Part shown: one piece after another, positions 35,345 to 44,256 of the stretch
Position numbering within the stretch: position 1 is the first letter of the stretch
Layout: the number at the start of each line of letters is the position of its first letter
From: Rugosimonospora acidiphila
GTDB taxonomy: Bacteria > Actinomycetota > Actinomycetes > Mycobacteriales > Micromonosporaceae
Direction: 5' to 3'
Assembly (NCBI RefSeq): GCF_039543385.1
Contig: NZ_BAABJQ010000013.1
Location: 173,899 to 237,898, forward strand
DNA length: 64,000 nt
Notes under the pieces: generated by a model
Databases searched by the model: none
What the model was told of the DNA's origin: nothing
What the model saw: only the letters and a program-made list of their open reading frames with translations
Made by a program: the position numbers and the translations under genes

Positions 35345-36295
35345 ATGGCTTCCTATAGCTTGGTTACCTTCGAGGTCTCCGGCGTGCCGCGCCCCGGGCT
35401 GCGGATCGGCGACGACATCCTGGCGCTGGACGCGCGGCTGGGCTCCCGGCTGCCCGGCGTCGACACGGGCTCGGTGATCGGGTTGCTGGAGTCCTGGTCG
35501 ACCGTCGAGCCGGTGCTCGACGAGCTGGCCGGCGCGCACACCGGCGACGATCCCGAGGCGTACCAGGTCGGCTCCGTCACCCTGCTGCCGCCGGTGCGCT
35601 GGCCCCGGGCAATCTTCTGCGCGTCGGCCAACTACAACGACCACGTGCAGGAGTGGACCGGAAGCGGACTGCCGGACAAGGCCACGACCCGCCCGTGCTT
35701 CTTCTTCAAGGCCCCACACCACACTCTGGTCGGCCCGGACGACGTGGTGCATCTGCCCCGGCCGGACGCCAAGATGTTCAACGAGATCGAGCTGGCCGTC
35801 ATCATCGGCCGGCGCACCCGCCTCGTGTCCGAGGCCAGTGCCATGGACAGCGTCGCCGGGTACGCGATCTTCAACGACGTGTCGGACTACTCCCAGTCGC
35901 AGCGCAAGGACTGGTACGGGCAGCGCTTCGGCATGGCCGACTGGATGCGCATCAAGTCCTTCGACAACTCGTCCGTCCTCGGCCCCGATCTGGTGCCCGC
36001 CAGCCAGGTCGAAGACCCGTACAAGCTGGCGATGAACCTGTACGTCAACGACGAACTGGTGCAGGAGTCCTCCACGGAGCTGATGCACTACTCGATCGCC
36101 GAGCAGATCTCCTACCTGTCCGAGCAGCTGACGCTGCTGCCCGGCGACGTGGTGTCCACCGGCAGCATCCGCGGCATCGGTGCGGTGAAGGGCGTCTTCC
36201 TCAACGTGGGCGACCGGGTACGCGCCGAAATCGACGGCCTCGGTGCGCAGCACAACGTGATAGGCGCGCCGCCGGCCGCGGACGCGGGGGAGTGA
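35345..36295 (+). CDS. Fumarylacetoacetate-hydrolase-family enzyme
   Basis: 316 residues. An N-terminal FAA_hydrolase_N-like region precedes the catalytic domain: ASANYNDHVQEW, FFFKAPHHTLVGPDD, then the metal site FNEIELAVIIG (Glu147, Glu149) and GYAIFNDVSDYSQ (Asp178), and closing LLPGDVVSTGSIRGIG. Family reactions include C-C hydrolysis of acylpyruvates (fumarylpyruvate, fumarylacetoacetate) and 2-hydroxymuconate-type decarboxylation. Sitting right before the Rieske oxygenase (five bases between stop and start), it probably acts on a ring-cleavage product. Confidence 0.88.
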   Translation: MASYSLVTFEVSGVPRPGLRIGDDILALDARLGSRLPGVDTGSVIGLLESWSTVEPVLDELAGAHTGDDPEAYQVGSVTLLPPVRWPRAIFCASANYNDHVQEWTGSGLPDKATTRPCFFFKAPHHTLVGPDDVVHLPRPDAKMFNEIELAVIIGRRTRLVSEASAMDSVAGYAIFNDVSDYSQSQRKDWYGQRFGMADWMRIKSFDNSSVLGPDLVPASQVEDPYKLAMNLYVNDELVQESSTELMHYSIAEQISYLSEQLTLLPGDVVSTGSIRGIGAVKGVFLNVGDRVRAEIDGLGAQHNVIGAPPAADAGE

Positions 36296-36300
36296 GCCCG

Positions 36301-37668
36301 ATGACGACCGTGCACCCGGGTACCCGAACCGGAGGACTGGACGCGCTGCTGTCGCGGGTACGGGAATCGCTGGCGGACGGCTTCCTGCCGCTACAGGTCT
36401 TCAACGACGCGGACGTCTACGACGCCGAACTCGAACGCGTCTTCGGCCGCAGCTGGGTCTTCCTCGCGCACGAGACCGAGATCCCCAACCCCGGCGACTA
36501 CGTGCTGCGCCGCATCGGCGAGGACCCGTTCATCGTCTCGCGCGGCAACGACGGGCAGATCCGGGCCTTCTTCAACAGCTGCCGGCACCGGGGCACCCAG
36601 GTGTGCCGGTACGAGAAGGGCAACTCGAACTCGTTTCGCTGCCCGTTCCACGGCTGGACCTACAACAACCTCGGCAACCTGACCGGGGTGCCGAGCCGGG
36701 CGCAGGCGTACCCGCAGATGGACCTGGCGGACTGGTCGCTGCACCAGGCGCCGAAGGTCGACACCTACCACGGTCTGGTGTTCGCCTGCCTGGACCCCGA
36801 GGCGGTACCGCTGTCCGAGTACATCGGCGACATGGGTTGGTACCTGGACACCAACCTGCTGGCGCACCCGGACGGCCTGGAGGTCATCGGCGAGCCGCTG
36901 CGGTGGAACATCGAGGCGAACTGGAAGCTGGGCGCGGAGACCTTCTGCGGAGACAGCTACCACCTGCAGCACCTGCACCGGTCGGTGTTCGAGGTCGGGC
37001 TCGTCCCGCAGTTCCGGGGCAAGGCCGAGACGCGCCGCGGCCTGGACGTGCACGTGTCCGAGTGCAGCGGCCACGCCACCGTCATCATCCGGGGCCCCGA
37101 GGAGGCGCGCATCTTCTGGGGCTCGCCGGACGAGCTCAAGGCGCAGTACCGGCAGGGTGAGCTGTCCGACGCGCAGTTCAGCCTGGCCCGGCGCTCCATC
37201 TTCCAGGTCGGCACGGTGTTCCCGAACTTCAGCTTCATGCACACCAGCACGGCGTTCAGCGTGGGCGGCGTGGCCGGTTCGTACTTCATCATCCGGCAGT
37301 GGCAGCCCAAGGGACCGAACCGCGTCGAGGCGTGGAACTGGACGCTGGTGCCGCGCGGGCTGAGCGAAGAGGCCAAGCAGATCGCGCACCGGGCCGCGCT
37401 GTCCCAGGTCGGCCCCTCGGGCAACTTCGAGGCCGAGGACTCGGTGGTGTGGGAGGGGATCACCCGGGTGGCGGGCAGCGCCTTCGCTCGGCGCATCGGC
37501 GCCAAGCTGCACTACGCCATGGGCCTGGACGACGGCAGCGCGCAGGTGATGGAGGACTTCGAGGGCCCCGGCACCGTGTATGACACGCGGCTGGAGGACG
37601 GCGTGCAGCGCACGCTGTACCGGCGCTGGCTGCAGGAGATCTCGCGCGGCGACGGGACGGCGGTGTGA
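36301..37668 (+). CDS. Rieske aromatic ring-hydroxylating dioxygenase, alpha subunit
   Basis: 455 residues. Rieske 2Fe-2S ligands: CRH (Cys94, His96) and CPFH (Cys114, His117). The mononuclear iron site is in ETFCGDSYHLQHLHRS: bridging Asp218, His221 and His226; the third carboxylate lies further on. The catalytic domain opening EVIGEPLRWNIEANWKLGAE resembles the PAH/biphenyl-type group. It adds O2 to an aromatic ring with electrons from a reductase. ATG 36301 follows the FAH stop closely. The beta subunit overlaps its stop; the probable reductase is the last gene of the rightward locus (49093). Confidence 0.92.
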   Translation: MTTVHPGTRTGGLDALLSRVRESLADGFLPLQVFNDADVYDAELERVFGRSWVFLAHETEIPNPGDYVLRRIGEDPFIVSRGNDGQIRAFFNSCRHRGTQVCRYEKGNSNSFRCPFHGWTYNNLGNLTGVPSRAQAYPQMDLADWSLHQAPKVDTYHGLVFACLDPEAVPLSEYIGDMGWYLDTNLLAHPDGLEVIGEPLRWNIEANWKLGAETFCGDSYHLQHLHRSVFEVGLVPQFRGKAETRRGLDVHVSECSGHATVIIRGPEEARIFWGSPDELKAQYRQGELSDAQFSLARRSIFQVGTVFPNFSFMHTSTAFSVGGVAGSYFIIRQWQPKGPNRVEAWNWTLVPRGLSEEAKQIAHRAALSQVGPSGNFEAEDSVVWEGITRVAGSAFARRIGAKLHYAMGLDDGSAQVMEDFEGPGTVYDTRLEDGVQRTLYRRWLQEISRGDGTAV

Positions 37669-38219
37669 CGATGGACAGCCAACTCCACGGCATCGAGGCG
37701 GCCGACGCGGCCCGGTACGGCGAGCACGCGGCCATCCGCGACTTCTACTCGCTCGAGGCCCGGCTGCTGGACGACAACCTGCTCACCGACTGGCTCGGCC
37801 TGCTGCACGAGAACGTCGCTTACCTGGTGCCCAACCGCACCTTCAAGCCACTGGTCGAGGACGACTTCTCGGTGGCGTCCGGAGTGATGGTCGACGACCA
37901 CGACTCGGTCGCCGCCAAGGTGGCGCGGTACGAGACGTTGCACGCGTGGTCGGAGGACCCGCCGTCGATGACGCGCCGGTTCGTCACCAACGTCGAGATC
38001 GGCGTCGATCCGGTGAGCGAAACGCCCCCCGGTCGCGCCTGGACGGCGAGAACCAACGTGCTGGTGTACCACGCGAGACGTGACCAGCAGCCGGCGCTGA
38101 TCTCCGCCGGGCGTCGCGACGTCCTCGTCGACGGCGGTAACGGGCTGCGGGTGTGGCGGAGGCTCGTACACCTCGACCACAACACGCTGCCGGTCCAGGA
38201 TCTGGCGATCTTCCTTTAG
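37665..38219 (+). CDS. Ring-hydroxylating dioxygenase, beta subunit
   Basis: 184 residues of the NTF2-like/SnoaL fold, normal length for the family. Signature parts: IRDFYSLEARLLDDNLLTDW, NVAYLVPNRT, RYETLHAWSEDPPSMTRRFV, TNVLVYHARRDQQPALISAG and RDVLVDGGNGLRVWRRLVHL. It is structural, forming the alpha3beta3 assembly. The GTG start overlaps the alpha stop as GTGA; ATG 37671 is an alternative. Confidence 0.92.
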   Translation: MTMDSQLHGIEAADAARYGEHAAIRDFYSLEARLLDDNLLTDWLGLLHENVAYLVPNRTFKPLVEDDFSVASGVMVDDHDSVAAKVARYETLHAWSEDPPSMTRRFVTNVEIGVDPVSETPPGRAWTARTNVLVYHARRDQQPALISAGRRDVLVDGGNGLRVWRRLVHLDHNTLPVQDLAIFL

Positions 38220-38263
38220 CCGGTGCGGCGAAGGCGCCGCGCCGGGGGCAGGTTGGTGACATC

Positions 38264-39406
38264 GTGAGTGGCGAAAAGGGTGGTGCGCCCGTGGGCACAC
38301 CCAAGCAGAGCGCCGGCGCCGTGGCGACCGGTGCGCTGCCGGGCGGCGTCCCGGCCGGCGGCGCGCCGGGCGGCAGGTCCGCCGGTGCGCCGGCACCGCG
38401 GCCCGCGGCGTCCGCGGGCCTGGCGCGGGCGGGACGCTACGTCGGCACCCGGTACGCGGTGGTGCTGGTGTGGCTGGCCATGGCTGTCATCTACGCGAGC
38501 GTCGAGCCGCAGTCGTTTCTGCGGCACGGCACCTTCCAGGCCATCTTCAGCGGCCAGCAGCCGCTGGTCTTCATGGCGATGGCGCTGATCTGCACCTTCT
38601 CGGTATCCGAGTTCGACCTCGCGGTGCCATCGGTGTTCGGCCTGGCCGCGACGCTGGTACCGGTGATGAACGTGCTGTACCACGTCAACCTGGTGCTCGC
38701 GATCGTGATAGCGATCGCCGGGGCGGTCGCGGCCGAGGGAGTCAACGCCGTCCTCATCGTGCTCATCGGGGTCGACCCGTTCGTGGTCACGCTCGGCATG
38801 AGCACGCTGCTGGTGGGCGTGGCGCTGGCACTGTCCCGGCTGACCACCGTGACCGGTCTGCCGGCGGGCTTCGCCAAGGTGTCGCAGACCGACCTGCTGG
38901 GCCTGCCTCTGTCGTTCTACTACGGCGTCGCCCTGGTGGCCATCTTCGCGTACGTGCAGACGTGCACGAGGCTGGGCCGGAACATGATTTTCGTGGGCGC
39001 CAACCGCGAGGTGGCCCGGCTGGCCGGGGTACCGGTGCGGCGCATCAGGATGGGCGCCTACCTCACCTCGGGCCTGATCTCCGGTATCGGCGGGGTGATC
39101 GCGGTGGCCGGGCTGGGCAGCTACGACCCGACCAGTTCGGCGACCTACCTGCTGCCGGTGTTCGCTTCCGGCCTGCTGGGCACCGCGATAGTGATTCCCG
39201 GACGGTTCAACGCGATCGGCTCCTTCATCGCCGTGTACTTCCTCGAAACCGGGGTCATCGGGCTGGACCTGCTCGGGTTCAGCGGGTGGATCACCGACGT
39301 GTTCTTCGGTGCCGCCCTCATCATCGCCGTGGCCGTGTCGACCATCGTACGGCGGCGGGGCACCGGAACCATGAGCCTGCCGCGGGCGGCCGGCTTCCAG
39401 CGGTAG
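38264..39406 (+). CDS. ABC transporter permease (RbsC-like)
   Basis: About 380 residues from GTG 38264. The first ~55 residues are a low-complexity Gly/Ala/Pro-rich cytoplasmic tail unusual for the family. Then come eight to ten membrane segments in the branched-chain/ribose permease pattern (ICTFSVSEFDLAVPSVFGLA, LIGVDPFVVTLGMSTLLVG, FVGANREVARLAGVPVRRIR, the EAA-like loop). It pairs with the ATPase at 32568 and the binding lipoprotein at 39472 to import a small solute, probably the pathway substrate. Confidence 0.87.
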   Translation: MSGEKGGAPVGTPKQSAGAVATGALPGGVPAGGAPGGRSAGAPAPRPAASAGLARAGRYVGTRYAVVLVWLAMAVIYASVEPQSFLRHGTFQAIFSGQQPLVFMAMALICTFSVSEFDLAVPSVFGLAATLVPVMNVLYHVNLVLAIVIAIAGAVAAEGVNAVLIVLIGVDPFVVTLGMSTLLVGVALALSRLTTVTGLPAGFAKVSQTDLLGLPLSFYYGVALVAIFAYVQTCTRLGRNMIFVGANREVARLAGVPVRRIRMGAYLTSGLISGIGGVIAVAGLGSYDPTSSATYLLPVFASGLLGTAIVIPGRFNAIGSFIAVYFLETGVIGLDLLGFSGWITDVFFGAALIIAVAVSTIVRRRGTGTMSLPRAAGFQR

Positions 39407-39471
39407 CGCGCACCGATCCCGCGCAGCCGACTCATCACACCCCTCATCGTTCAAGGACAGGGAGTCGTCGA

Positions 39472-40692
39472 GTGAACGCGTCGATGGACTTACATACGCA
39501 AGGTCGTACCCGTACCAGTACCCGTACCCGCAGCCGTGGCCGTGGCCGGCTTGCCGTCGTGGCGGTCGGCGCCGCGGCACTGCTGCTGGCCGCCGGCTGC
39601 TCGTCGTCGTCGAGCTCGGCATCCAGCGGCGGCTCCGCCGACAGTGGAGTGTCGGCCTCCTCGGGCGTCGCGTACGCCACCGCGCAGATCGCCAAGTACA
39701 GCGTCGACCCGGCCAAGCTCGCCGCGCCCGGCCCGGCGATCAAGGGTGCCCGAGCGGCGCTGCAGGGCAAGAAGATCTACTACATCCCGCTGCTGCAATC
39801 CATCCCGAACTTCAACATCATCGGCCAGGGCTTCGCCGCGGGCGCCAAGGCCCTGGGCGCGAGCACCACCGTGTGCGACGGCGGAGCGAACCCGACGTCG
39901 GTCAGCAACTGCATCAACCAGGCCATCAACACCGACGCGGCGGCGATAGTCATCTGCGGCTTCCCGACCTCGTTCGCGCCGACCGCGCTGGCCTCCGCGA
40001 AGTCCCACAACGTGCCGGTGCTGGTGATGGGTGAGGAAGGCGGGCTCGGCGACGACCAGATGTCCTACCTGCCCAACCAGCAGACCATGCAGGAGGCGCT
40101 GGCCGCCGACACCATCATCAAGCAGTCCAACGGTGCGGCGCATGTGATCATCGCCGAGGCGGACGACAACTCGCAGAGCATCGGCTGGGTGCAGAACGGC
40201 GCCGTCCCCGAGTTCAAGAAGTACTGCCCCAAGTGCGACGTCACCGTCATGCCGTTCAACTCCACCAAGCTGCAGACCGACGTGCCGCCCCAGGTGAGCA
40301 CGGAGTTGCTCCAGCACCCCGGGACCGACTACATCCTGTCGGAGTTCGACACCTACATCCCGGCGATCCTGCAGGGCGTCCAGAGTTCGCACGCCACCGG
40401 CATCAAAATCACCGGAACCACCGGCATCCTGTCCGGCCTGCAGCGGATGAAGGCCGGCCAGCTGGAGACGGCGGACGTGGGCTCGAACTTCTACGAGTAC
40501 GGCTGGCTCGGCACCGATCAGCTCGCCCGCATGATGACCAAGAACCCGCCGACCGAGCACCCGATGGGCATCAAGGTGTTCACCCCGGACAACATCAAGG
40601 GCCTCAACCTCACCACCCAGGACCAGAACGACGGTTCGTGGTTCGGCAGCTCGGCCGAGTGGAAGACGACGCTGACCCAGCTCTGGCAGTAG
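39472..40692 (+). CDS. Periplasmic-binding-type lipoprotein of the ABC importer
   Basis: 406 residues. GTG 39472 follows AAGGACAGGGAG. A basic N-terminus leads to the lipobox ALLLAAGC (Cys43) and a long Ser-rich tether. The mature domain is a peripla_BP_4 fold: KKIYYIPLLQSIPNFNIIGQ, ALGASTTVCDGGANPTSVSN, AAAIVICGFPTSFAP, TDYILSEFDTYIPAILQG. Two Cys pairs (CDGG...NC and CPKC) could form disulfides. Aromatic residues in the ligand strands (FNIIGQGF, FYEYGWLG) fit an aromatic or sugar ligand; specificity cannot be read. Confidence 0.88.
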   Translation: MNASMDLHTQGRTRTSTRTRSRGRGRLAVVAVGAAALLLAAGCSSSSSSASSGGSADSGVSASSGVAYATAQIAKYSVDPAKLAAPGPAIKGARAALQGKKIYYIPLLQSIPNFNIIGQGFAAGAKALGASTTVCDGGANPTSVSNCINQAINTDAAAIVICGFPTSFAPTALASAKSHNVPVLVMGEEGGLGDDQMSYLPNQQTMQEALAADTIIKQSNGAAHVIIAEADDNSQSIGWVQNGAVPEFKKYCPKCDVTVMPFNSTKLQTDVPPQVSTELLQHPGTDYILSEFDTYIPAILQGVQSSHATGIKITGTTGILSGLQRMKAGQLETADVGSNFYEYGWLGTDQLARMMTKNPPTEHPMGIKVFTPDNIKGLNLTTQDQNDGSWFGSSAEWKTTLTQLWQ

Positions 40693-40760
40693 TTTCCGGT
40701 CCTCCGTAGTAGCCTCCGGCCCCCTGACCGCCTCCGGTTCGACATAGAGAGAAGGCCCAC

Positions 40761-41681
40761 GTGATTATCGATGTGCACGCTCACCTGTATCCCGAGAGTT
40801 ATCTGGCGATGATTGGTCGTCCGGAGATTCCGCCGCGGCGGGCGGCGGCGCTTGCGGACCAGTCGTTGGAGCAGCGGTTGGAGTTGATGGATCGGGCTGG
40901 AGTGACGGCGCAGGTGTTGTCGGTGGCGCAGGCGCAGCCGTATTTGGCGTCGGATGAGGCGTCGGTGGCGGCGGCGGTGGCAGTGAATGATATTTACGCG
41001 GGTGTGGTGGGTGAGTTTCCGGGTCGGTTTTATGCGTTTGGTGCGTTGCCGATGACGGTGCCGGGTGCGGCGGTGGTGGAGGCTGGTCGGGTGTTTGAGG
41101 AGTTGGGGATGTTGGGGGTGACGGTTGGTTGCAGTGTGGCGGGTCGGGCTTTGGATGATGAGCTGTTCGCGCCCGTGTTCGCGGAGTTGGACCGGCGGGA
41201 GGCGGTGGTGTTTTTGCATCCGATTGGGGATGCGTTTGTGTGCGGGATGGGGGATTTCGGGTTGGATTGGTTGATCGGTGCGCCGATCGAGGATTCGGTG
41301 GCGGCGATGCGGTTGGTGTTGTCGGGGATGGCGGAGCGGTATGCGGGGATCCAGTGGATCGTGCCGCATCTCGGCGGGGTGTTTCCGTTCATGTGGGGGC
41401 GGGTGACGCGGACGACGGGTGGCCGGTTGGAGGCGTTGCGGCGGATGTGGTTTGACACGGTGGCGGGTGCTGAGGCGGCGTTCGCGTGTACGACGGCGGC
41501 GTTGGGTTCGGAGCGGTTGTTGTATGGGACGGATTATCCGTACGCGGATGAGCGGGGTTTTCTGCGGCGGTTGAGCTATCTGGACGAGCAGGGGTGGTCG
41601 GAGCAGGAGGTGCGTGAGATCAAGGGTGAGCGGTTGGCTCGCCTGCTCAAGCTCGACCTGACCGCCGACACCGCGCACTGA
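40761..41681 (+). CDS. ACMSD-type amidohydrolase (decarboxylase/hydrolase) with odd codon use
   Basis: 306 residues, amidohydrolase-2 fold. Metal and catalytic residues: IDVHAHLYP (His6, His8), VVFLHPIGD, WIVPHLGGVFPF and LLYGTDYPYADE (Asp). Relatives decarboxylate aminocarboxymuconate semialdehyde, resorcylate or 5-carboxyvanillate. Codon use differs sharply from every neighbour: TTG, GAT, GGT, TTT and G-ending codons dominate and C-ending codons are rare until the last ten codons. The coding strand is therefore G- and T-rich. It looks like recent transfer. GTG 40761 follows GAGAGAAGG. Confidence 0.88.
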   Translation: MIIDVHAHLYPESYLAMIGRPEIPPRRAAALADQSLEQRLELMDRAGVTAQVLSVAQAQPYLASDEASVAAAVAVNDIYAGVVGEFPGRFYAFGALPMTVPGAAVVEAGRVFEELGMLGVTVGCSVAGRALDDELFAPVFAELDRREAVVFLHPIGDAFVCGMGDFGLDWLIGAPIEDSVAAMRLVLSGMAERYAGIQWIVPHLGGVFPFMWGRVTRTTGGRLEALRRMWFDTVAGAEAAFACTTAALGSERLLYGTDYPYADERGFLRRLSYLDEQGWSEQEVREIKGERLARLLKLDLTADTAH

Positions 41682-41704
41682 CGTCTCCATCGCACGCCCC
41701 CATC

Positions 41705-41781
41705 GAGAGTCCACTTTGGACGTCTCTGTCGGATGATCCCCATTGGACGATCCCGTGGCGCCTCCCATGGGGCGTCTCCAC
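41705..41781 (+). promoter_or_regulatory. Three direct repeats, candidate IclR operators
   Basis: Three related segments spaced about 27 bases apart: AGTCCACTTTGGACGTCTCT, ATGATCCCCATTGGACGATC and GCCTCCCATGGGGCGTCTCC. The first contains the inverted pair GTCCA/TGGAC. They lie 64-140 bases before the IclR start, a good place for autoregulation. Confidence 0.4.
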
Positions 41782-41844
41782 CGACCCGACCGGTAACCGA
41801 ACCACGCAGGCGACGATTTCCCCGATTCGACGGCAGGTGAGACT

Positions 41845-42600
41845 GTGCGGTCAAGCGATCGGCTGCTGGACTTGCTCGAGGAGCTGTCCGCCGCGAACGG
41901 CGCGACGCTCACCGCGCTGAGCAGCAAGCTGCAACTTCCGAAACCGACCGTGCTGCGGTTCCTGCGTTCCCTGGAGGAGCGCGCCTGGGTCATCCGGCTA
42001 CCGGACGGCGGCTACGCCCTGGGCCCGCACTTCCTGGCGACCGCGCAGAAGGCGATCGGGGACGACGCCGTGCTGCGTTGCGCGGCGCCGCACATGCTCA
42101 GCCTGCGCGACCTGCTCGACGAGACGGTGAGCCTGCTCAGCGTGGCCGGCACCAGCCGGGTGTGCACCATCGAATACCGCAGCTCCCAACCGCTGCGCTT
42201 CGTCCACGAGATCGGCATGCGGGCCCCGCTGCACGCCGGCGCCAGCGGCAAGGTGCTGCTGGCCTTCGGCCCGGCGGCGCTACGCAAGGCGGTGCTCGCC
42301 GAGCCGCTGGAGCGGTTCACCGGGCACACCTTCACCGACGTGGCCCACCTGGAAAACGAACTGCGCAAGGTGCGCGGCGCCGGCTGGGCGATGAGCCGGG
42401 GCGAGCGCAGCGAGGGCGGGCTGGCGTTCGCCGTGCCGGTACGCGACCCGCAGTCCGGCCGGGTGCACTCGCTGACCATCTTCGCCCCGGAGGCCCGGTA
42501 CCGGGCGGCCGAACGGGCCACCTGGGTACGGCAGCTGACGGCGTGCGCCCGGGCCATCGAGACGGCCGCCGGCGTATCCAGAGGGGATCACTGTGCCTGA
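41845..42600 (+). CDS. IclR-family transcriptional regulator
   Basis: 251 residues. N-terminal winged helix: LDLLEELSAANGATLTALSS, then KLQLPKPTVLRFLRSLEERA. C-terminal ligand-binding domain: RFVHEIGMRAPLHAGASGKV and SRGERSEGGLAFAVPVRD. IclR proteins commonly control aromatic catabolism in response to a pathway acid. It is the first gene of a tightly coupled operon ending at 50109 and the only regulator in the locus, so it should control both directions. GTG 41845 with GCAGGTGA upstream. Confidence 0.9.
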   Translation: MRSSDRLLDLLEELSAANGATLTALSSKLQLPKPTVLRFLRSLEERAWVIRLPDGGYALGPHFLATAQKAIGDDAVLRCAAPHMLSLRDLLDETVSLLSVAGTSRVCTIEYRSSQPLRFVHEIGMRAPLHAGASGKVLLAFGPAALRKAVLAEPLERFTGHTFTDVAHLENELRKVRGAGWAMSRGERSEGGLAFAVPVRDPQSGRVHSLTIFAPEARYRAAERATWVRQLTACARAIETAAGVSRGDHCA

Positions 42601-43528
42601 GTCCAGCGTCTTCGACGTCCACTGCCACTTCGTACCTTCGGCCACCCGGGAATACCTGGCGGAGCACCCGGACATCGAGCTCACCGAGCGGGGCGTGGTA
42701 CGCGGCCCGGCGGTGCTGCCGCTGCCGCCCCGGCTGTCCGACCGCGACGCGTTCGACGCCCACCTCGCGCCCCTGGCCGGTGCGGTGGTGGCCCCGCCGC
42801 CCGCCCTGTACCTCGAGGACGTGCCGGGGCTCGCGCCGCGGCTCAACACCGACCTGGCCGACTTCGCCCGGGGCAGGCCCGGGTGCGGCGTGCTCGGCTG
42901 GCTGCCGCTGTCCAGCCCGGACGCGGCGGTGGCCGAGGCGCGCCGGTTGGCCGCCGATCCCACCGTGGTCGGGGTGGTCATCGGCACCGCGATCGGTGCC
43001 GCCGTGGCCGACCCGGCGCTCGACCCGGTCTGGTCGGCGCTGGCGGACGCGCGGTTCGGCCTGTTCGTCCATCCGGACGGCGACCCGTTCGACGCCCGGT
43101 TCCGACCGCTGCCCAACCCTTCCACGGTCGGCTTCCCGGCCTCGACCACCGCGGTCGCGGTGGCCCTGCTGGCCGGGGCCGACGGCTTCTGGCGCTCCGG
43201 CGTGGGGGTGTGCCTGCCGCACGGCGGCGGGTTCCTGCCGATGGCGGTGGGTCGGGTCATCCGCGCCGACCCCGCCGCGTCCGCCCGGATCGGCGAGCGG
43301 CTCGGCCGGATCTGGGTGGACGGCGTGGTGTTCGGCGACGGGCTGCTCGACGCCGCCGCGGGCTGCGTCGGCGCCGGGCACGTGCTGTCCGGGTCGGACT
43401 GGCCCTTCCCGCTGAGCCTGTCGGCGCGGGAACTGCTGGCGCAGCGCGCCGGCACCGAGAGCATCGCGGGCCAGGCGGCCGCCTGGTGCCCGCGCCTGAT
43501 CCCTGCCACCAACGGAGCGGACACATGA
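42593..43528 (+). CDS. Second ACMSD-like amidohydrolase
   Basis: 311 residues. Metal motif FDVHCHFVPS, central FVHPDGDPFDARF, LPHGGGFLP and terminal Asp in LSGSDWPFPLS. Only distantly similar to the amidohydrolase at 40761, and with normal codon use. Such paired decarboxylase-like enzymes may act on successive acids, or one may be a lactone hydrolase. GTG 42593 overlaps the IclR stop by eight bases. Confidence 0.85.
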   Translation: MPESSVFDVHCHFVPSATREYLAEHPDIELTERGVVRGPAVLPLPPRLSDRDAFDAHLAPLAGAVVAPPPALYLEDVPGLAPRLNTDLADFARGRPGCGVLGWLPLSSPDAAVAEARRLAADPTVVGVVIGTAIGAAVADPALDPVWSALADARFGLFVHPDGDPFDARFRPLPNPSTVGFPASTTAVAVALLAGADGFWRSGVGVCLPHGGGFLPMAVGRVIRADPAASARIGERLGRIWVDGVVFGDGLLDAAAGCVGAGHVLSGSDWPFPLSLSARELLAQRAGTESIAGQAAAWCPRLIPATNGADT

Positions 43529-44256
43529 GTCAACTCGCCGTCGACACCGCCGACGGGCCGATGCCGTGCCTGATCGGGTCGCCGGAGGGCGACGCCAAGG
43601 GTGCGGTCGTCGTCATCCAGGAGGCGTTCGGCCTCACCGGACACATCCAGTCGGTGTGTGACCGGCTGGCCGCCGACGGGTGGCTGGCCCTCGCGCCGGG
43701 CATCTACCACCGCGACGGCGCCCCCAGCTTCGACTACGCCGACCTACCGCCGGCGCTCGCGGTGATGAACCGGCTCAACCCCGAGGGGCTGGGTACCGAC
43801 CTCGACGGCGTCTACTCGTTCCTGGACGGCCGCGGGTTCCCGGCCGAGCGGGTCGCCGCCGTGGGCTTCTGCATGGGCGGGGCCATCTCGATGTGGGCGG
43901 CGACGCAGCGGCGGGTGGCCGCCGCGGTCACCTGGTACGGCGGGGGAGTGGCCAAGGGCCGGTTCGGCCTGCCGCCCCTGGTCGAGCTGGTCGGCTCGGT
44001 ACGCCACCCCTGGCTCGGCCTGTACGGCGACCTCGACCACTCCATCGACCCGGCCGACGTGACCCGCCTGGCCGAGGCGGCCGCCGCCCGCCACGCCGAC
44101 ACCGGGGTGGCCACCGAGCTGGTGCGCTACCCGGACGCCGGCCACGGCTTCAACTGTGACGACCGGGCCGACCACTACCAGCCGGCCGCCGCGAAGGATG
44201 CGTGGGCACGCATGCTCGGCTGGCTGGACCGGCACGTCGCCCGGGACGCGGCATGA
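43525..44256 (+). CDS. Dienelactone hydrolase family protein
   Basis: 243 residues. Catalytic triad clear: Cys116 in GFCMGG, Asp171 in GDLDHSID and His207 in DAGHGF; EAFGL (33-37) supplies the buried Glu. The Cys nucleophile is the hallmark of true dienelactone-hydrolase-like enzymes, which open lactones formed during (chloro)aromatic breakdown. Start ATG 43525 overlaps the previous stop as ATGA. Confidence 0.9.
   Translation: MSQLAVDTADGPMPCLIGSPEGDAKGAVVVIQEAFGLTGHIQSVCDRLAADGWLALAPGIYHRDGAPSFDYADLPPALAVMNRLNPEGLGTDLDGVYSFLDGRGFPAERVAAVGFCMGGAISMWAATQRRVAAAVTWYGGGVAKGRFGLPPLVELVGSVRHPWLGLYGDLDHSIDPADVTRLAEAAAARHADTGVATELVRYPDAGHGFNCDDRADHYQPAAAKDAWARMLGWLDRHVARDAA

Noticed and set aside
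38470..39471. Long 5' extension of the binding-protein frame
   Set aside because: It overlaps the permease gene in another frame with shadow composition. GTG 39472, with a ribosome-binding site and an ensuing lipobox, is the proper start.
40518..41993. 491-codon minus-strand open frame, rich in Arg/His/Pro
   Set aside because: It opposes the amidohydrolase whose G/T-rich codons remove antisense stop codons. No domain, low complexity.
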